A stretch of 64,000 bases of DNA, from contig NZ_AQQX01000012.1 of the NCBI RefSeq assembly GCF_000768315.1, forward strand, positions 43,713-107,712, read 5' to 3'. A program made the translations under genes and the position numbers. This stretch comes from Pseudooceanicola atlanticus (lineage in GTDB: Bacteria > Pseudomonadota > Alphaproteobacteria > Rhodobacterales > Rhodobacteraceae). Below are positions 52,592-62,025 of the stretch, piece by piece. Below the pieces are notes generated by a model, which worked only from the letters and a program-made list of their open reading frames with translations, made no database searches and was not told where the DNA came from. The first letter of the stretch is position 1, and each line of letters begins with the position of its first letter.

Positions 52592-52999
52592 ATGAGTGAC
52601 AACGTGGCAAAGTATGTCTACTGGATCGCGACCGGCCTTGTGGCGCTGGTCTATCTGGGTGCGGCGACTTTCTACATCTCATCCCACGATATGGTCGCGG
52701 GCATGTATCGCGAGGTGTTGAGCTATCCCACATACATCATCTGGCCGCTCGCGATTTTGAAGATTGTCGGCGCGGTGGTGATTCTTTGGCGCCCTTCGGC
52801 GATGCTGGCGGACTGGGCTTACGCGGCGATGTTCTGGCATCTGGTGTTGGCGTTCGGGGCGCATGTGGGCGCGGGCGATCCAGGCTGGCCACCGGCTCTT
52901 GCGACCTGGGTGCTCCTGATCGCCTCGTGGATGACAGCCAATCGCGTGCGTGCGGTAAAGTCGGCATATGCGCCGACGTTTCCGACAGAGACGAATTAA
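52592..52999 (+). CDS. DoxX-like four-helix membrane protein
   Basis: A 135-aa membrane protein with four hydrophobic segments (about residues 8-30, 50-72, 77-95 and 100-118), DoxX-like in layout and in the LKIVGAVVILWRPSAMLADWAYA segment. DoxX relatives are linked to thiosulfate:quinone chemistry or oxidative-stress defence, but the role here is unproven. ATG 52592 has GGGAG seven bases upstream; an in-frame start 21 bases earlier lacks one. First gene of the HxlR-divergent cluster. Confidence 0.8.
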   Translation: MSDNVAKYVYWIATGLVALVYLGAATFYISSHDMVAGMYREVLSYPTYIIWPLAILKIVGAVVILWRPSAMLADWAYAAMFWHLVLAFGAHVGAGDPGWPPALATWVLLIASWMTANRVRAVKSAYAPTFPTETN

Positions 53000-53065
53000 T
53001 CCGATGCGGAGTTGCCACGGCGCTGGCCATCCACCCTCGGGCTTGGGGTTCAAAAGGACGACAGA

Positions 53066-53881
53066 ATGACCGAAAGGCAGCCGACAGTGTTTGTTCCCCA
53101 TGGAGGCGGCCCTTGCTTCTTCATGGACTGGAACCCGCCTGACACCTGGGACAGGCACCGCAGATTCCTTGAGGCTTTGCCTGCGAGCCTGCCGGCAAAG
53201 CCAAAGGCGCTTCTCGTGATCTCAGGCCATTGGGAGGAACGGGTGTTTACCGTGCAGACCAACTCCGCGCCGCCGCTGCTGTTCGACTATCAGGGGTTTC
53301 CCCCCCATACTTATCAGCTGACCTGGCCCGCGCTAGGCGATCCTACGCTGGCGGCCCGTGCAAGCGAGCTATTGAATGGCGCGGGTTTTGAAACCCGGGC
53401 CGACGCCACGCGTGGCTTCGATCATGGGGTGTTTGTTCCGCTAAAGGTGGCTTTGCCTGAGGCCGACTTACCTACCGTCCAACTGAGCCTGCGCGATGAT
53501 CTCGACGCTGAGGCGCATCTTGCTGCTGGTCGCGCGTTGGCGCCCTTGCGAGACGAAGGTGTTCTGATCATCGGGTCCGGCAACACCTATCACAACATGG
53601 GCAAGATGATGCGGGCGATGAGGGGCGGACCCGATGGCCCGGTGAACGGCGGCGACTTTGACCGATGGCTCACGGGTGCGGTGACCCATGAAGACCCCGG
53701 GGCGCGCCGCGCCATGCTGGCTGCTTGGGATCGGGCACCCGGCGCACGCGACGCCAATCCGCGCGAGGAACATCTAATTCCATTGCACGTCGTGGCCGGC
53801 GCCGCGCTTGCGGATCGGGGGGAAAAGACCCTCGAGGATCACGTATTGGGCGCGGTCGAAAGCGCGTTCAGATTTGGATAG
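53066..53881 (+). CDS. DODA-type (class III extradiol) dioxygenase family protein
   Basis: A 271-aa LigB-superfamily protein like bacterial 4,5-DOPA extradiol dioxygenase (YgiD). Metal-site motifs are visible: FVPHGGGPCFFMD (His near residue 11), ISGHWEERVFTVQT (His near 55), the catalytic region TRGFDHGVFVPL and IIGSGNTYHNM, and a late LIPLHVVAGAA. YgiD-like proteins can open catechol rings or be zinc-dependent and react with quinol-type compounds. ATG 53066 follows AAGGA. Member of the HxlR-regulated group. Confidence 0.88.
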   Translation: MTERQPTVFVPHGGGPCFFMDWNPPDTWDRHRRFLEALPASLPAKPKALLVISGHWEERVFTVQTNSAPPLLFDYQGFPPHTYQLTWPALGDPTLAARASELLNGAGFETRADATRGFDHGVFVPLKVALPEADLPTVQLSLRDDLDAEAHLAAGRALAPLRDEGVLIIGSGNTYHNMGKMMRAMRGGPDGPVNGGDFDRWLTGAVTHEDPGARRAMLAAWDRAPGARDANPREEHLIPLHVVAGAALADRGEKTLEDHVLGAVESAFRFG

Positions 53882-53889
53882 GACCAGAT

Positions 53890-54387
53890 ATGTGCTTCGA
53901 ACTTCCTTTGCGGCAGGGTCCGCGCCCCGAAGCCACCGAGTGCGCCCCGCATGAGCAAGTGTCGCAGAACTCCTCGGCCGAGATTCACGCATTGTTCAAG
54001 CAGAAGGCCTTCGCCCTGCCCTTCGTCGAGCGTTGCCGATCGGGTATTTCGGTCCCCGGCGCCGAGGCATTAGTCCTGCCGCGGCCGCATGCCTGCGGCC
54101 CGCGCGAAGCCTTCATGATCGGACGCGAATTTGCGCATGTGCATCCCGCCTATGACGGTTCGTCGCACATGATGCTGCCGCTGCCGGCGATTGAGGAACT
54201 CATCGCGAAGGGATGGGGCGAACAGCACCCGATGGCCTCGGCCGGATACATCCCGGCCAATGCGATCATGGCCTTTGCTCCACGCGATGAGGCAGAGGTC
54301 GATGTGATGATCAAAATCCTGACCACAAGCTGGGGTTTCGCGCGCGGCAAGCTGGCGAATCCCGCCCCCACCCAAATCCACGATTGA
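53890..54387 (+). CDS. Luciferase-domain (DUF5519-type) protein
   Basis: A 165-aa protein whose core, GREFAHVHPAYDGSSHMMLP then AIEELIAKGWGEQHP, matches the small luciferase-domain family also called DUF5519. Despite the name no light-emitting reaction is implied; biochemical function is unknown. No signal peptide or membrane segment. ATG 53890 follows the dioxygenase stop by eight bases, so co-transcription is likely. Codon use resembles its neighbours. Confidence 0.75.
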   Translation: MCFELPLRQGPRPEATECAPHEQVSQNSSAEIHALFKQKAFALPFVERCRSGISVPGAEALVLPRPHACGPREAFMIGREFAHVHPAYDGSSHMMLPLPAIEELIAKGWGEQHPMASAGYIPANAIMAFAPRDEAEVDVMIKILTTSWGFARGKLANPAPTQIHD

Positions 54388-54429
54388 TCGCAAGCGCGCT
54401 TGCAGAAATATCAAGATAAGAGAGATACC

Positions 54430-55332
54430 ATGTCCAACATCCAGAACGGCCCCTTCATCGTGACCGGCGCGTCCGGACAACTTGGCCGGCAGGTGGTCGA
54501 CCTGCTGGTTCAGGCAGGTGCCGGGCCGGTCATCGCGATCTCGCGCACTCCCGACAAGCTTGCCGATCTGGCGGGAAAAAGAGTCGAGGCGCGCGAGGGC
54601 GATTTCAACGACCCGGCTTCTCTTGAAGCAGCCTTCGCGGGCGGCAAGCGTCTCCTCATCATCTCCACCGACGATCTGGAGCCGGGCAAGCGGCTCGCAG
54701 CTCATTCCAATGCGATTGCTGCGGCCAAGACGGTAGGTATCGACCACATCGTCTATACCTCCTTCGCAGGCCCAGTCGCGGAAAGTCCAATCGGATTCGC
54801 TCAAGACCACGAAGGGACCGAGAAGCTGATCACGGAAAGTGGGGCGGATCATTCGATCCTGCGCAACAATATGTACACCGACTTTCTGTTGATGGGCGGC
54901 CAGCAGAGCGTCGCCATGGGCACGCATTTCTCCGCCGCAGCAGATGGCAAGACCGGATATGTGACACGCGCGGATTGCGCCCGTGCCGCAGCCGCGGCGC
55001 TAATGAAAGCTACGGGAAGGAAGACCCTCGATATCACCGGGCCGGAGACGGTCAGCCAGGCCGAGGTCGCGGCGATCTTGTCCGAAATTGCGGGTAAGGA
55101 AATCCCCTATGTCGCCCTGCCCGCCGAGGATCTGGTGCAGGCGATGATCGCAAATGGACTGCCGGAGTTCATGGCGAGGGTCTTTGCCTCCTTCGACGAA
55201 GCAATCGCGCAGGGCTATCTCGATGTGGCCAGCGGCGATCTCGAATCGCTCACCGGCAAGCCCGGACAGTCGGTGGCCGATTTCCTGGCCGCTAACCGCG
55301 CGGCGCTTCTTCAGGCGCCGCAGGAACAATAA
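54430..55332 (+). CDS. NmrA/QOR2-like NAD(P)-binding oxidoreductase
   Basis: Atypical SDR of 300 aa, close to QOR2/YtfG-type quinone oxidoreductases and NmrA proteins. Rossmann motif VTGASGQLGRQVVDLL (about residues 12-27), then ISTDDLEPGKR and the VYTSFAGPVAES segment. C-terminal KTLDITGPETVSQAEVA is typical of QOR2-like enzymes. It would reduce quinones using NADPH, which suits an HxlR-controlled electrophile response. ATG 54430 is preferred over an upstream in-frame start. The GST gene overlaps its stop by one base. Confidence 0.88.
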   Translation: MSNIQNGPFIVTGASGQLGRQVVDLLVQAGAGPVIAISRTPDKLADLAGKRVEAREGDFNDPASLEAAFAGGKRLLIISTDDLEPGKRLAAHSNAIAAAKTVGIDHIVYTSFAGPVAESPIGFAQDHEGTEKLITESGADHSILRNNMYTDFLLMGGQQSVAMGTHFSAAADGKTGYVTRADCARAAAAALMKATGRKTLDITGPETVSQAEVAAILSEIAGKEIPYVALPAEDLVQAMIANGLPEFMARVFASFDEAIAQGYLDVASGDLESLTGKPGQSVADFLAANRAALLQAPQEQ

Positions 55333-55979
55333 TGCTGGAAAATGTCATGAGGCTTTACAACGCGAACTTCTCACCGAATGCGCTGCGTGTACGGGCGGTG
55401 GCGCACGAACTGGGCGTGGAACTCGAAATCGTCGAGGTCGACATCCGTGCCGGGGACAACCGCGCGGCGGAATTTCTTGCCCGCAATTCAAATGCAAAGG
55501 TGCCTGTTTTGGAGGACGGGAATTTCGTGCTCTGGGAGTCCCGGGCGATCTGTGCCTATCTGGCCGGGATCCGGCCCGAGGCAGGGCTCTATCCTGATGG
55601 CCTCAAGACGCGGGCCCTCGTCGATCAGTGGGCCTGGTGGCAAGCCATCCACCTTGGCCCGGCGATGCAGAAGTTGTCCTTTGAGCTGTTCCTCAAAGAG
55701 AAATTCGGCATGGGCGATCCTGATCCTACTGTGGTCGAAGTGGAACGGAAAGCCACCGATCAGTTCCTTGCCGTTCTGGAAACCGGACTCGACGATAAGG
55801 ATTGGATTGCAGGCGCACTCAGCCTTGCCGACTTCTATCTGGCGACCACATTCATGTATCGCGACCAAGCGGGGATTTCGCTGGACGAATTCCCCAGAAT
55901 CGCGGGCTGGATCGGCCGGCTTGAAGCGCGTGACAGCTGGCAGAAGGCCGTAGCACCGCTTCTTGCGCTCTTCGCCTGA
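55332..55979 (+). CDS. Glutathione S-transferase family protein
   Basis: GST of 215 aa with an N-terminal thioredoxin-fold domain (MRLYNANFSPNALRVRAVAHELG, SNAKVPVLEDGNFVLWESRAI with the cis-Pro and the Glu-Ser glutathione contact) and a C-terminal helical domain (DWIAGALSLADFYLATT). Likely conjugates or reduces electrophiles. ATG 55332 shares a base with the TAA of the preceding gene (TAATG). Last gene of the HxlR-divergent cluster. The 76 bases after it, up to the IS256 end, carry no gene. Confidence 0.92.
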   Translation: MLENVMRLYNANFSPNALRVRAVAHELGVELEIVEVDIRAGDNRAAEFLARNSNAKVPVLEDGNFVLWESRAICAYLAGIRPEAGLYPDGLKTRALVDQWAWWQAIHLGPAMQKLSFELFLKEKFGMGDPDPTVVEVERKATDQFLAVLETGLDDKDWIAGALSLADFYLATTFMYRDQAGISLDEFPRIAGWIGRLEARDSWQKAVAPLLALFA

Positions 55980-56056
55980 CATCGCGCTCGCCGCGATGAT
56001 TGAACGATCTGCATCACGTCCGGCGATCGGCCCGCTATCAGATTTAGACATGAAGC

Positions 56057-57476
56057 AGTGTCCCAACGGTTGGTGTAATGCCCGCCGGTAGCGCGGGCTG
56101 AGCGGAGCCTTCGCGTAGCGAAGCGAGGCCCGCGTGGGTCGCTTGGCGGCCACGGTTGTTCTTCGGCTAAGGTTCGGTTTGCCGACCTGACCGATGACCG
56201 AGGAGATCAACCGTGACCAAAGACAGCCTATCAGAGACCGCAGCCTTGCGCGCGCTTTTGTCGGAGACGTCCGACACCCACCTGCTGGCCGAGATGCTCG
56301 GGTTTGTTGCCGACCGGCTCATGGCGCTGGATGTCGACCAGCTCTGCGGCGCCGGCGCGCACGAACGCAGCGACGACCGTGTGAACCGCCGGAACGGATA
56401 CCGGTCCCGGGCCTGGGAGACGCGTGCAGGCCGGGTCGATGTGAAGATCCCGAAGCTGCGCAAGGGCCGCTATTTTCCCGAGTTCCTGGAGCCGCGCCGG
56501 GCGGCGGAGAAGGCGATGACGGCGGTCATTCAGGAGGCCTATGTCCAAGGCCTGTCGACCCGCTCGGTGGACGACCTCGTCAGGGCGATGGGCATGACCG
56601 GCGTGTCGAAAAGCCAGGTCTCGCGGCTCTGCGGCGAGATCGACGAACGGGTCGACGCGTTCCTGAACCGCCCGCTGGAAGGCGAATGGCCCTACCTGTG
56701 GCTCGACGCTACCTACATCAAGGTGCGCCGCGGCGGCCGGATCGTCAGTGTCGCGGCCATAGTGGCCGTGGCGGTCAACCTGGACGGCCGCCGCGAGGTC
56801 TTGGGCATCGCCGTCCAGCCCAGCGAGGCGGAGGTCTTTTGGGACGAGTTCCTGCGCTCTCTCGCGGATCGCGGCCTGCGCGGCAACCGTCTGATCATCG
56901 CCGACGATCACAAGGGCCTGAAGGCTGCAGCCGCCAAGGTGCTCGGCGCGACCGTCCAGCGCTGTCGCGTGCATTTCATGCGCAATGCGCTAGCCTGCGT
57001 CGGCAAGAAGGACCGCCCGATCGTCACCGCGGCGCTCCGGACCGCCTTCGACCAGGACACGCTCGCGGCCTCGAAAGACCACTGGACCAAGCTGATCGAC
57101 GCGTTCGAACCACGCCATCCAAAGCTCGCCGAGTTGATGCGCCGTGCCGAAGAGGACGTCCTGGCCTACAAGGGCTTCCCCAAGGATCATTGGCCGAAAA
57201 TCCATTCGACGAATCCGCTTGAGCGCTTGAATAAAGAGATCAAGCGCCGGACCAACGTCGTCGGAATCTTTCCGAACGAGGCCGCGGTGACGCGTCTGGT
57301 CGGAGCGCTGATGCTGGAGCAAAACGATGAGTGGGCGATCACGCGGCGCTACATGACACTGGAAACCGTCGCCGCCATTTGCGACACTGACCCCATGGAC
57401 CCGGCGAAGATCGCCGCCCTGTAACTGCGGCCAAGCCAAGGCCGAAGAGCAAAGTTACACCATTTCCCGGGACACT
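56057..57476 (+). mobile_element. IS256-family insertion sequence, apparently complete
   Basis: About 1.42 kb bounded by imperfect inverted repeats: AGTGTCCC then TTGGTGTAA on the left (56057-56078) and the matching AGTGTCCCGGGAAATGGTG on the complementary strand at the right end (57458-57476). One full transposase gene lies inside. The 8-9 bases flanking the two ends do not match, so no target duplication is seen: the left side is next to the GST region and the right side is IS3-family DNA. Confidence 0.85.
56213..57424 (+). CDS. IS256-family (Mutator-like) transposase
   Basis: Transposase of 403 aa, full length for IS256. DDE catalytic residues can be placed: Asp in LWLDATYIKV (about residue 164), Asp in LIIADDHKGL (about 229) and Glu in TNPLERLNKEIKRR (about 337). 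The N-terminal NRRNGYRSRAWETRAGRVDVKIPKLR segment is the family signature. The reading frame is intact, so the element may be active. Confidence 0.96.
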   Translation: MTKDSLSETAALRALLSETSDTHLLAEMLGFVADRLMALDVDQLCGAGAHERSDDRVNRRNGYRSRAWETRAGRVDVKIPKLRKGRYFPEFLEPRRAAEKAMTAVIQEAYVQGLSTRSVDDLVRAMGMTGVSKSQVSRLCGEIDERVDAFLNRPLEGEWPYLWLDATYIKVRRGGRIVSVAAIVAVAVNLDGRREVLGIAVQPSEAEVFWDEFLRSLADRGLRGNRLIIADDHKGLKAAAAKVLGATVQRCRVHFMRNALACVGKKDRPIVTAALRTAFDQDTLAASKDHWTKLIDAFEPRHPKLAELMRRAEEDVLAYKGFPKDHWPKIHSTNPLERLNKEIKRRTNVVGIFPNEAAVTRLVGALMLEQNDEWAITRRYMTLETVAAICDTDPMDPAKIAAL

Positions 57477-57991
57477 ATCAGCTCTGGGTGTCAGATTTCA
57501 CCTATGTCTCAAGCTGGCAAGGGATGGTCTACGTCGCTTTCGTCATCGACGTCTTTGCCCGCAAGATTGTCGGCTGGCGCGTGGCGACTTCAATGACCAC
57601 AGGCTTTGTTCTCGACGCCCTGAACCAGGCCATCTGCCAGCGGGCGCCGTCCGGGGCAGACAAGCTGATCCATCATTCGGATCGCGGATCGCAATACCTG
57701 TCGATCAAGTACACTGAGCGTCTGGCTGAGGCCGGCATCGACACGTCTGTCGGCAGCGTCGGGGATTCTTATGATAACGCCCTGACTGAAAGCATCATCG
57801 GCCTGTTCAAGACCGAGGTCATCAACTTCCTCGGCCCATGGAAGTCGGTCGGACAAGTCGAATGGGAAACGCTGAAGTGGGTCTCCTGGTACAACACCGA
57901 GCGCCTCCACAGCGCCATCGGATATGTCACGCCACAAGAAGCAGAGGAGGCATTCTTCGCAGACTTGAGCGCCACTGAGAAAGCGGCATAA
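57477..57991 (+). pseudogene. IS3-family transposase OrfB, N-terminally truncated
   Basis: Only the last ~170 residues of an IS3 OrfB remain, starting LWVSDFTYVSSWQG right at the IS256 junction. They include the second Asp site IHHSDRGSQYLS and the catalytic Glu region DSYDNALTESIIGLFKTEV, then WYNTERLHSAIGY, so the C-terminal part of the rve integrase domain is intact while the N-terminal part is lost. Non-functional on its own. The truncation point coincides with the IS256 inverted repeat. Confidence 0.88.
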
Positions 57992-58032
57992 CTATTGAAC
58001 CTCAAACTCTCCGGTAAACCCGGGGCGGTTCA
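57477..58032 (+). mobile_element. 3' part of an IS3-family insertion sequence
   Basis: Begins at the IS256 right end in the middle of an orfB frame and ends at a GGGGCGGTTCA-type terminal sequence (about 58022-58032) typical of IS3-group right ends. The left part (orfA and the orfB N-terminus) is absent. Its right end runs directly into the strawberry-notch remnant. Confidence 0.75.
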
Positions 58033-58033
58033 G

Positions 58034-60670
58034 TCCGAAGGCATCCTCTTTGTCACTTACGCGACTCTGCGTTCCGCCGAACGCGAAGGGAAGGCGTCGC
58101 GGCTCGACCAGGTGACGTCCTGGCTGGGCGAAGGGTTCGACGGGGTTATCGCTTTCGACGAAAGCCACGCCATGGCGAATGCCGCCGGCGAAAAGTCCGA
58201 TCGCGGCGACAAAAAGGCGTCGCAGCAAGGTCTTGCCGGCCTCGCGCTGCAAAATGCCGTGCCAGATGCCCGCGTCCTCTATGTCTCGGCCACCGGCGCC
58301 ACTGTGGTCGGCAATCTCGCCTATGCCACCCGCCTCGGGCTTTGGGGCACCGGGGATTTCCCCTTGGTGGCGCGGGCCGAATTTGTCGCCGCGATGGAGG
58401 CCGGGGGTATTGCCGCAATGGAGATGATCTCGCGCGACCTGAAAGCGCTCGGGCTGTATCTGGCACGCTCGCTCTCCTATGCCGGGGTCGAATACGAGAT
58501 GCTGGTGCATGAGCTGACCCCCGCCCAGGTCGCGATCTACGACAGTTACGCCGATGCCTATCAGATCATCCACACCAACCTCGAGGCGGCCCTTCATGCC
58601 TCGGGTATTTCCTCCGAGACTGGAACTTTGAACGCTCAGGCAAAATCCGCCGCCCGCTCGGCCTTTGAGAGCAACAAGCAGCGTTTCTTCAACCATCTCA
58701 TCACCGCAATGAAATGCCCCTCGCTGATCCGCGCCATCGAGGCGGACCTGGCAGCGGGTCATTCGGCGGTGATTCAGGTGGTCTCGACCAGCGAGGCGGT
58801 CATGGAACGCCGCCTCGAGGAGATCCCGCCCTCGGATTGGGACGACCTGCAGGTCGATTTCACGCCGAGGGAGAACATCATGGACTACCTGATGCACAGC
58901 TTCCCGACGCAGTTCTTCGAGCCCTTCACCGACGAGAATGGCGATCTGCGTTCGCGCCCCGCTGTCGATGCGAGTGGCAACCCCATCATCTGCCGCGAGG
59001 CGGAGCGGCGGCGGGACGATCTGATCGAACATCTGGGCGCGCTCGCCCCGGTGCAGGGCGCGCTCGACCAGATCCTCTGGCATTTCGGCGGGGACGCGGT
59101 GGCCGAGGTCACGGGGCGCAAGCGGCGCATCGTGAAAACCCTTGAAGGGCGGCTCAAGGTCGAAAACCGCCCTGCCTCCTCCAACCTCGGAGAAACCCAA
59201 GCCTTCATGGATGATGCCAAGCGCATCCTGATCTTCTCCGATGCCGGTGGCACGGGGCGCAGCTACCATGCTGATCTCGGTGCTAAGAACCAACGCCTCC
59301 GTGTGCATTACCTGCTCGAGCCTGGTTGGAAAGCCGACAATGCGATCCAGGGGCTGGGGCGCACCAACCGCACCAATCAAGCGCAGCCGCCGCTCTTCCG
59401 CCCCGTCGCCACAAACGTGAAAGGTGAGAAGCGGTTTCTCTCCACCATCGCCCGCCGCCTCGACACGCTGGGTGCTATCACCAAGGGGCAACGCGAGACC
59501 GGCGGGCAGAACATGTTCCGTGCTGAGGACAACCTCGAAAGCCCCTATGCGCGGGCGGCGCTGCGGCAGTTTTTCTACAAGCTGCGCGCGGGCAAGATCG
59601 ATGCCTGCTCCTATACGAAGTTTCAGGAGATGACCGGGCTGACGCTCGACGAGGCGGATGGCACGATGAAAGAAAATCTGCCGCCGATCCAGCAGTTCCT
59701 GAACCGTTGCCTGGCGCTCCGGATCGACATGCAGGACGCGATCTTCGAGGCCTTCGGCACCTTCCTTTCGGCCATCATCGAAGATGCGCGCCAGGCGGGC
59801 ACGCTGGACGTCGGCCTCGAGACCCTGCGCGCCGAAAAGTTCGAGATCGTCGATCGCAAGGTGATCTTCGAGCATGAGGCGACGGGCGCGACGGCGACCG
59901 CGCTCACCGTCGAGCGCACCGATCGCAATGACCCGCTCACCCTGCCCCGGATCAAATCGATCTGCGCAAAAACGGACGGCGCGACGCTCTGCTGGAACAA
60001 GTCCTCCAAGCGCGCGGCGTTGATGGTCAATGCGCCGGCTTTCATGGACGAGGATGGTGTTCCGATCCTGCGGGTGAAACTGCTGCGGCCCATGGGAACC
60101 GAAATCCTCCCGCTCGGCGAATTTTCGACCTCGCATTGGGAGGAGATCGATGACGCGATGTTTGAGCATCTCTGGCAGGCCGAGGTCGACGCCGTTCCGG
60201 AGTTCACCACCTCGAAGATCACGCTGATCTGCGGGCTTCTTCTGCCGATCTGGGACCGGCTGCCTGCCGATAACATGCGCATCTATCGTCTGCAGACCGA
60301 GGACGGGGAACGCGCCATCGGCCGTCTGGTCAGCCAGGAGCAGCTTCTCAATGTCTATGCGCGCCTTGGGCTCGACTGCAAGATCGAGATGTCGCCGCAG
60401 GAGGTGCTCGCGGCCGTGATGGAGGCCAGGACGCCCCTGAACCTCCTCGGCGGCTACCAGCTGCGCAGGTCGCTCGTCATGGGGCAGCCGAGACTTGAAC
60501 TCATTGGCGCCTCGGGCGCGGCCCTGTCCGGATTGAAAGCCATGGGCTGCTTCACCGAGGTGATCCAGTGGAAGACGCGGGTGTTCATTCCGGTGGACGG
60601 CATTGACGTGCTGGCGCGGGTGCTTGCCGAGCATCCAGTTGGCGCAAGCGCTGCGGATACCGCCGCATGA
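58034..60670 (+). pseudogene. Strawberry-notch-like helicase, N-terminus removed by IS3 element
   Basis: About 880 residues of a strawberry-notch (SNO)-type superfamily 2 helicase. Sequence begins SEGILFVTYATLRS just inside the IS3 end, then Walker B IAFDESHAMANA and the C-terminal helicase motif QGLGRTNRTNQ (about residue 455), preceded by FSDAGGTGRSYHAD. The Walker A region, and in full-length plasmid homologues an N-terminal methyltransferase domain, are missing. The frame stays open from a TTG at 57995 in the IS, so a truncated protein could be made but ATP binding should fail. Overlaps the Toprim gene as ATGA. Confidence 0.8.
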
Positions 60671-61713
60671 GTGCGCAGCGCAGCATCGCAGACCTCTCGG
60701 CCGATCTAGCGACCCGTGCCGAGAGTTTCTGCCGCCAGTATTTTCCAGAGGGGCGCAAGCGGGGGACCTATTGGCAGGTCGGCGACACCTCGGGCGCCAA
60801 AGGGCAAAGCCTCGCCATTAGGCTCCATTCGCAGGATGGGCGCAAGGCTGGCGCCTGGGTCGATTACGCGACGGGTGAATATGGCGATCTGATTGATCTG
60901 CTGCATGAACGGCTTGGGTCGGTCTCGCTCAAGGAAACGCTGAGGGAGGCCCGGTCCTTTCTCGGCGAGGCCCCCTGCCCTGCCGAGCCACGAGAGCCAC
61001 GAAAATCTGAGCGCCCGGATGCAGATTCCAGCAATCGCAGCGCGCGGGCGCGCAAACTATTCGCGGCAGGCAAACCGGTGCTTGGCACATTGGCCGCCAC
61101 CTATCTTCAGGGGCGCGGTATCACACGGCTTGGACCTGCCCTCCGTTATCACCCGCGGGTCTTCCTGCGGTGGGGCGAGGACGACGCCGATCCGCCGCAA
61201 AGGACTCCTGCCCTGCTGGCAAAGATCACCGACAATCGGGGCCAGATCACCGGCTGCGCGCGCACCTATCTCGACCCGTCCACGGGCGGCTTGGCCGCAA
61301 TCGAGAGCCCAAAACGGATCCTCGGGCAACTGCATGGCCATGCCATCCGCTTCTGGTCCGGCAAGGCGCGCTCTGATCTCATCGTCGGCGAAGGTCTCGA
61401 GAACACCCTCTCAGTTGGCACCGCTTTCCCCGAGTTCGACCTCGCGTCCTGTCTCACCGCCACCCATCTCGGTCTCTTCATCCCGCCGCCGGGCATCCAG
61501 CGCATCTGGATCGCGCGGGACAATGACGAAGCGGGACGTAACGCATCAATGAGATTGCGTAACCAATTGGAATCTCTTGGAATTGACTGTGGTGATCTCG
61601 TGCCAAGCTTGGGCGATTTCAACGACGATCTGCGGGCGTTTGGCAGGGATGCGCTGCGCCGGTCCCTGTTTGAGGCCATGAAAGCGCAAGGTCTGGAGAT
61701 CGGGGACGGTTGA
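60667..61713 (+). CDS. Toprim-domain (primase-like, DUF7146-type) protein
   Basis: A 348-aa protein. The N-terminal part resembles a zinc-binding-less primase head (GTYWQVGDTSGAKGQSLAIRL); the C-terminal Toprim domain has the Glu in LIVGEGLENTLSV (about residue 242) and the Asp-x-Asp in IWIARDNDEAGRNAS (285 and 287). Toprim domains of this kind in plasmids and phages serve as primases or nucleases. ATG 60667 overlaps the helicase stop, so the two were made together before the IS insertion. Confidence 0.85.
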   Translation: MSAQRSIADLSADLATRAESFCRQYFPEGRKRGTYWQVGDTSGAKGQSLAIRLHSQDGRKAGAWVDYATGEYGDLIDLLHERLGSVSLKETLREARSFLGEAPCPAEPREPRKSERPDADSSNRSARARKLFAAGKPVLGTLAATYLQGRGITRLGPALRYHPRVFLRWGEDDADPPQRTPALLAKITDNRGQITGCARTYLDPSTGGLAAIESPKRILGQLHGHAIRFWSGKARSDLIVGEGLENTLSVGTAFPEFDLASCLTATHLGLFIPPPGIQRIWIARDNDEAGRNASMRLRNQLESLGIDCGDLVPSLGDFNDDLRAFGRDALRRSLFEAMKAQGLEIGDG

Positions 61714-62025
61714 GTGCCAGCTTCCTCGCGTGATGATCGACGGGGCAAAGGTTCCGCGGTCTCGATCTGATCCCGTTTGGATAAGGGGAGCGATGGACCG
61801 GCGGGTCGGGGCTGAGTGCCCCTCGCCCGGGCAGCAATGCGCCCCGAACCAGAAAATTCCCCTGCCCCGCCGCGTGGCCGCGTCGGCTCATTCCTCGCGG
61901 GAACAATTTTCCGGCCCGGGTCACATTCTCCGCTGCGCTTCGATCCTGGCGGATGCGGCCCGGTCGCCGCCGGTCCTGATATCGCCCCATCCAAATCGGG
62001 TCAGATCAATCAGAGGAACCAGACA
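61714..62025. other. 312-base gap without a gene
   Basis: GC-rich gap between the Toprim and DUF2493 genes. Frames crossing it have no family similarity and look like composition effects. Short inverted repeats such as GGGGC...GCCCC near 61809-61817 are present, but no clear terminator or promoter can be fixed. AGAGGA just before 62026 is the RBS of the next gene. Confidence 0.5.

Noticed and set aside
54070..54927. A 285-codon minus-strand open frame
   Set aside because: Lies across two well-supported plus-strand genes (luciferase-domain and NmrA-like) and has no family features.
56048..57485. Target-site duplication around IS256
   Set aside because: ACATGAAGC on the left and ATCAGCTCT on the right do not match; no 8-9-base repeat is present.
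56057..58032. A composite transposon made from the two insertion sequences
   Set aside because: The IS types differ, no cargo lies between them and the IS3 element is only a 3' fragment.
57992..60634. An 880-codon open frame on the minus strand covering the helicase remnant
   Set aside because: It mirrors the coding strand almost exactly, has low-complexity Arg/Gly/His-rich composition and no recognisable domain; the plus strand shows clear helicase motifs.
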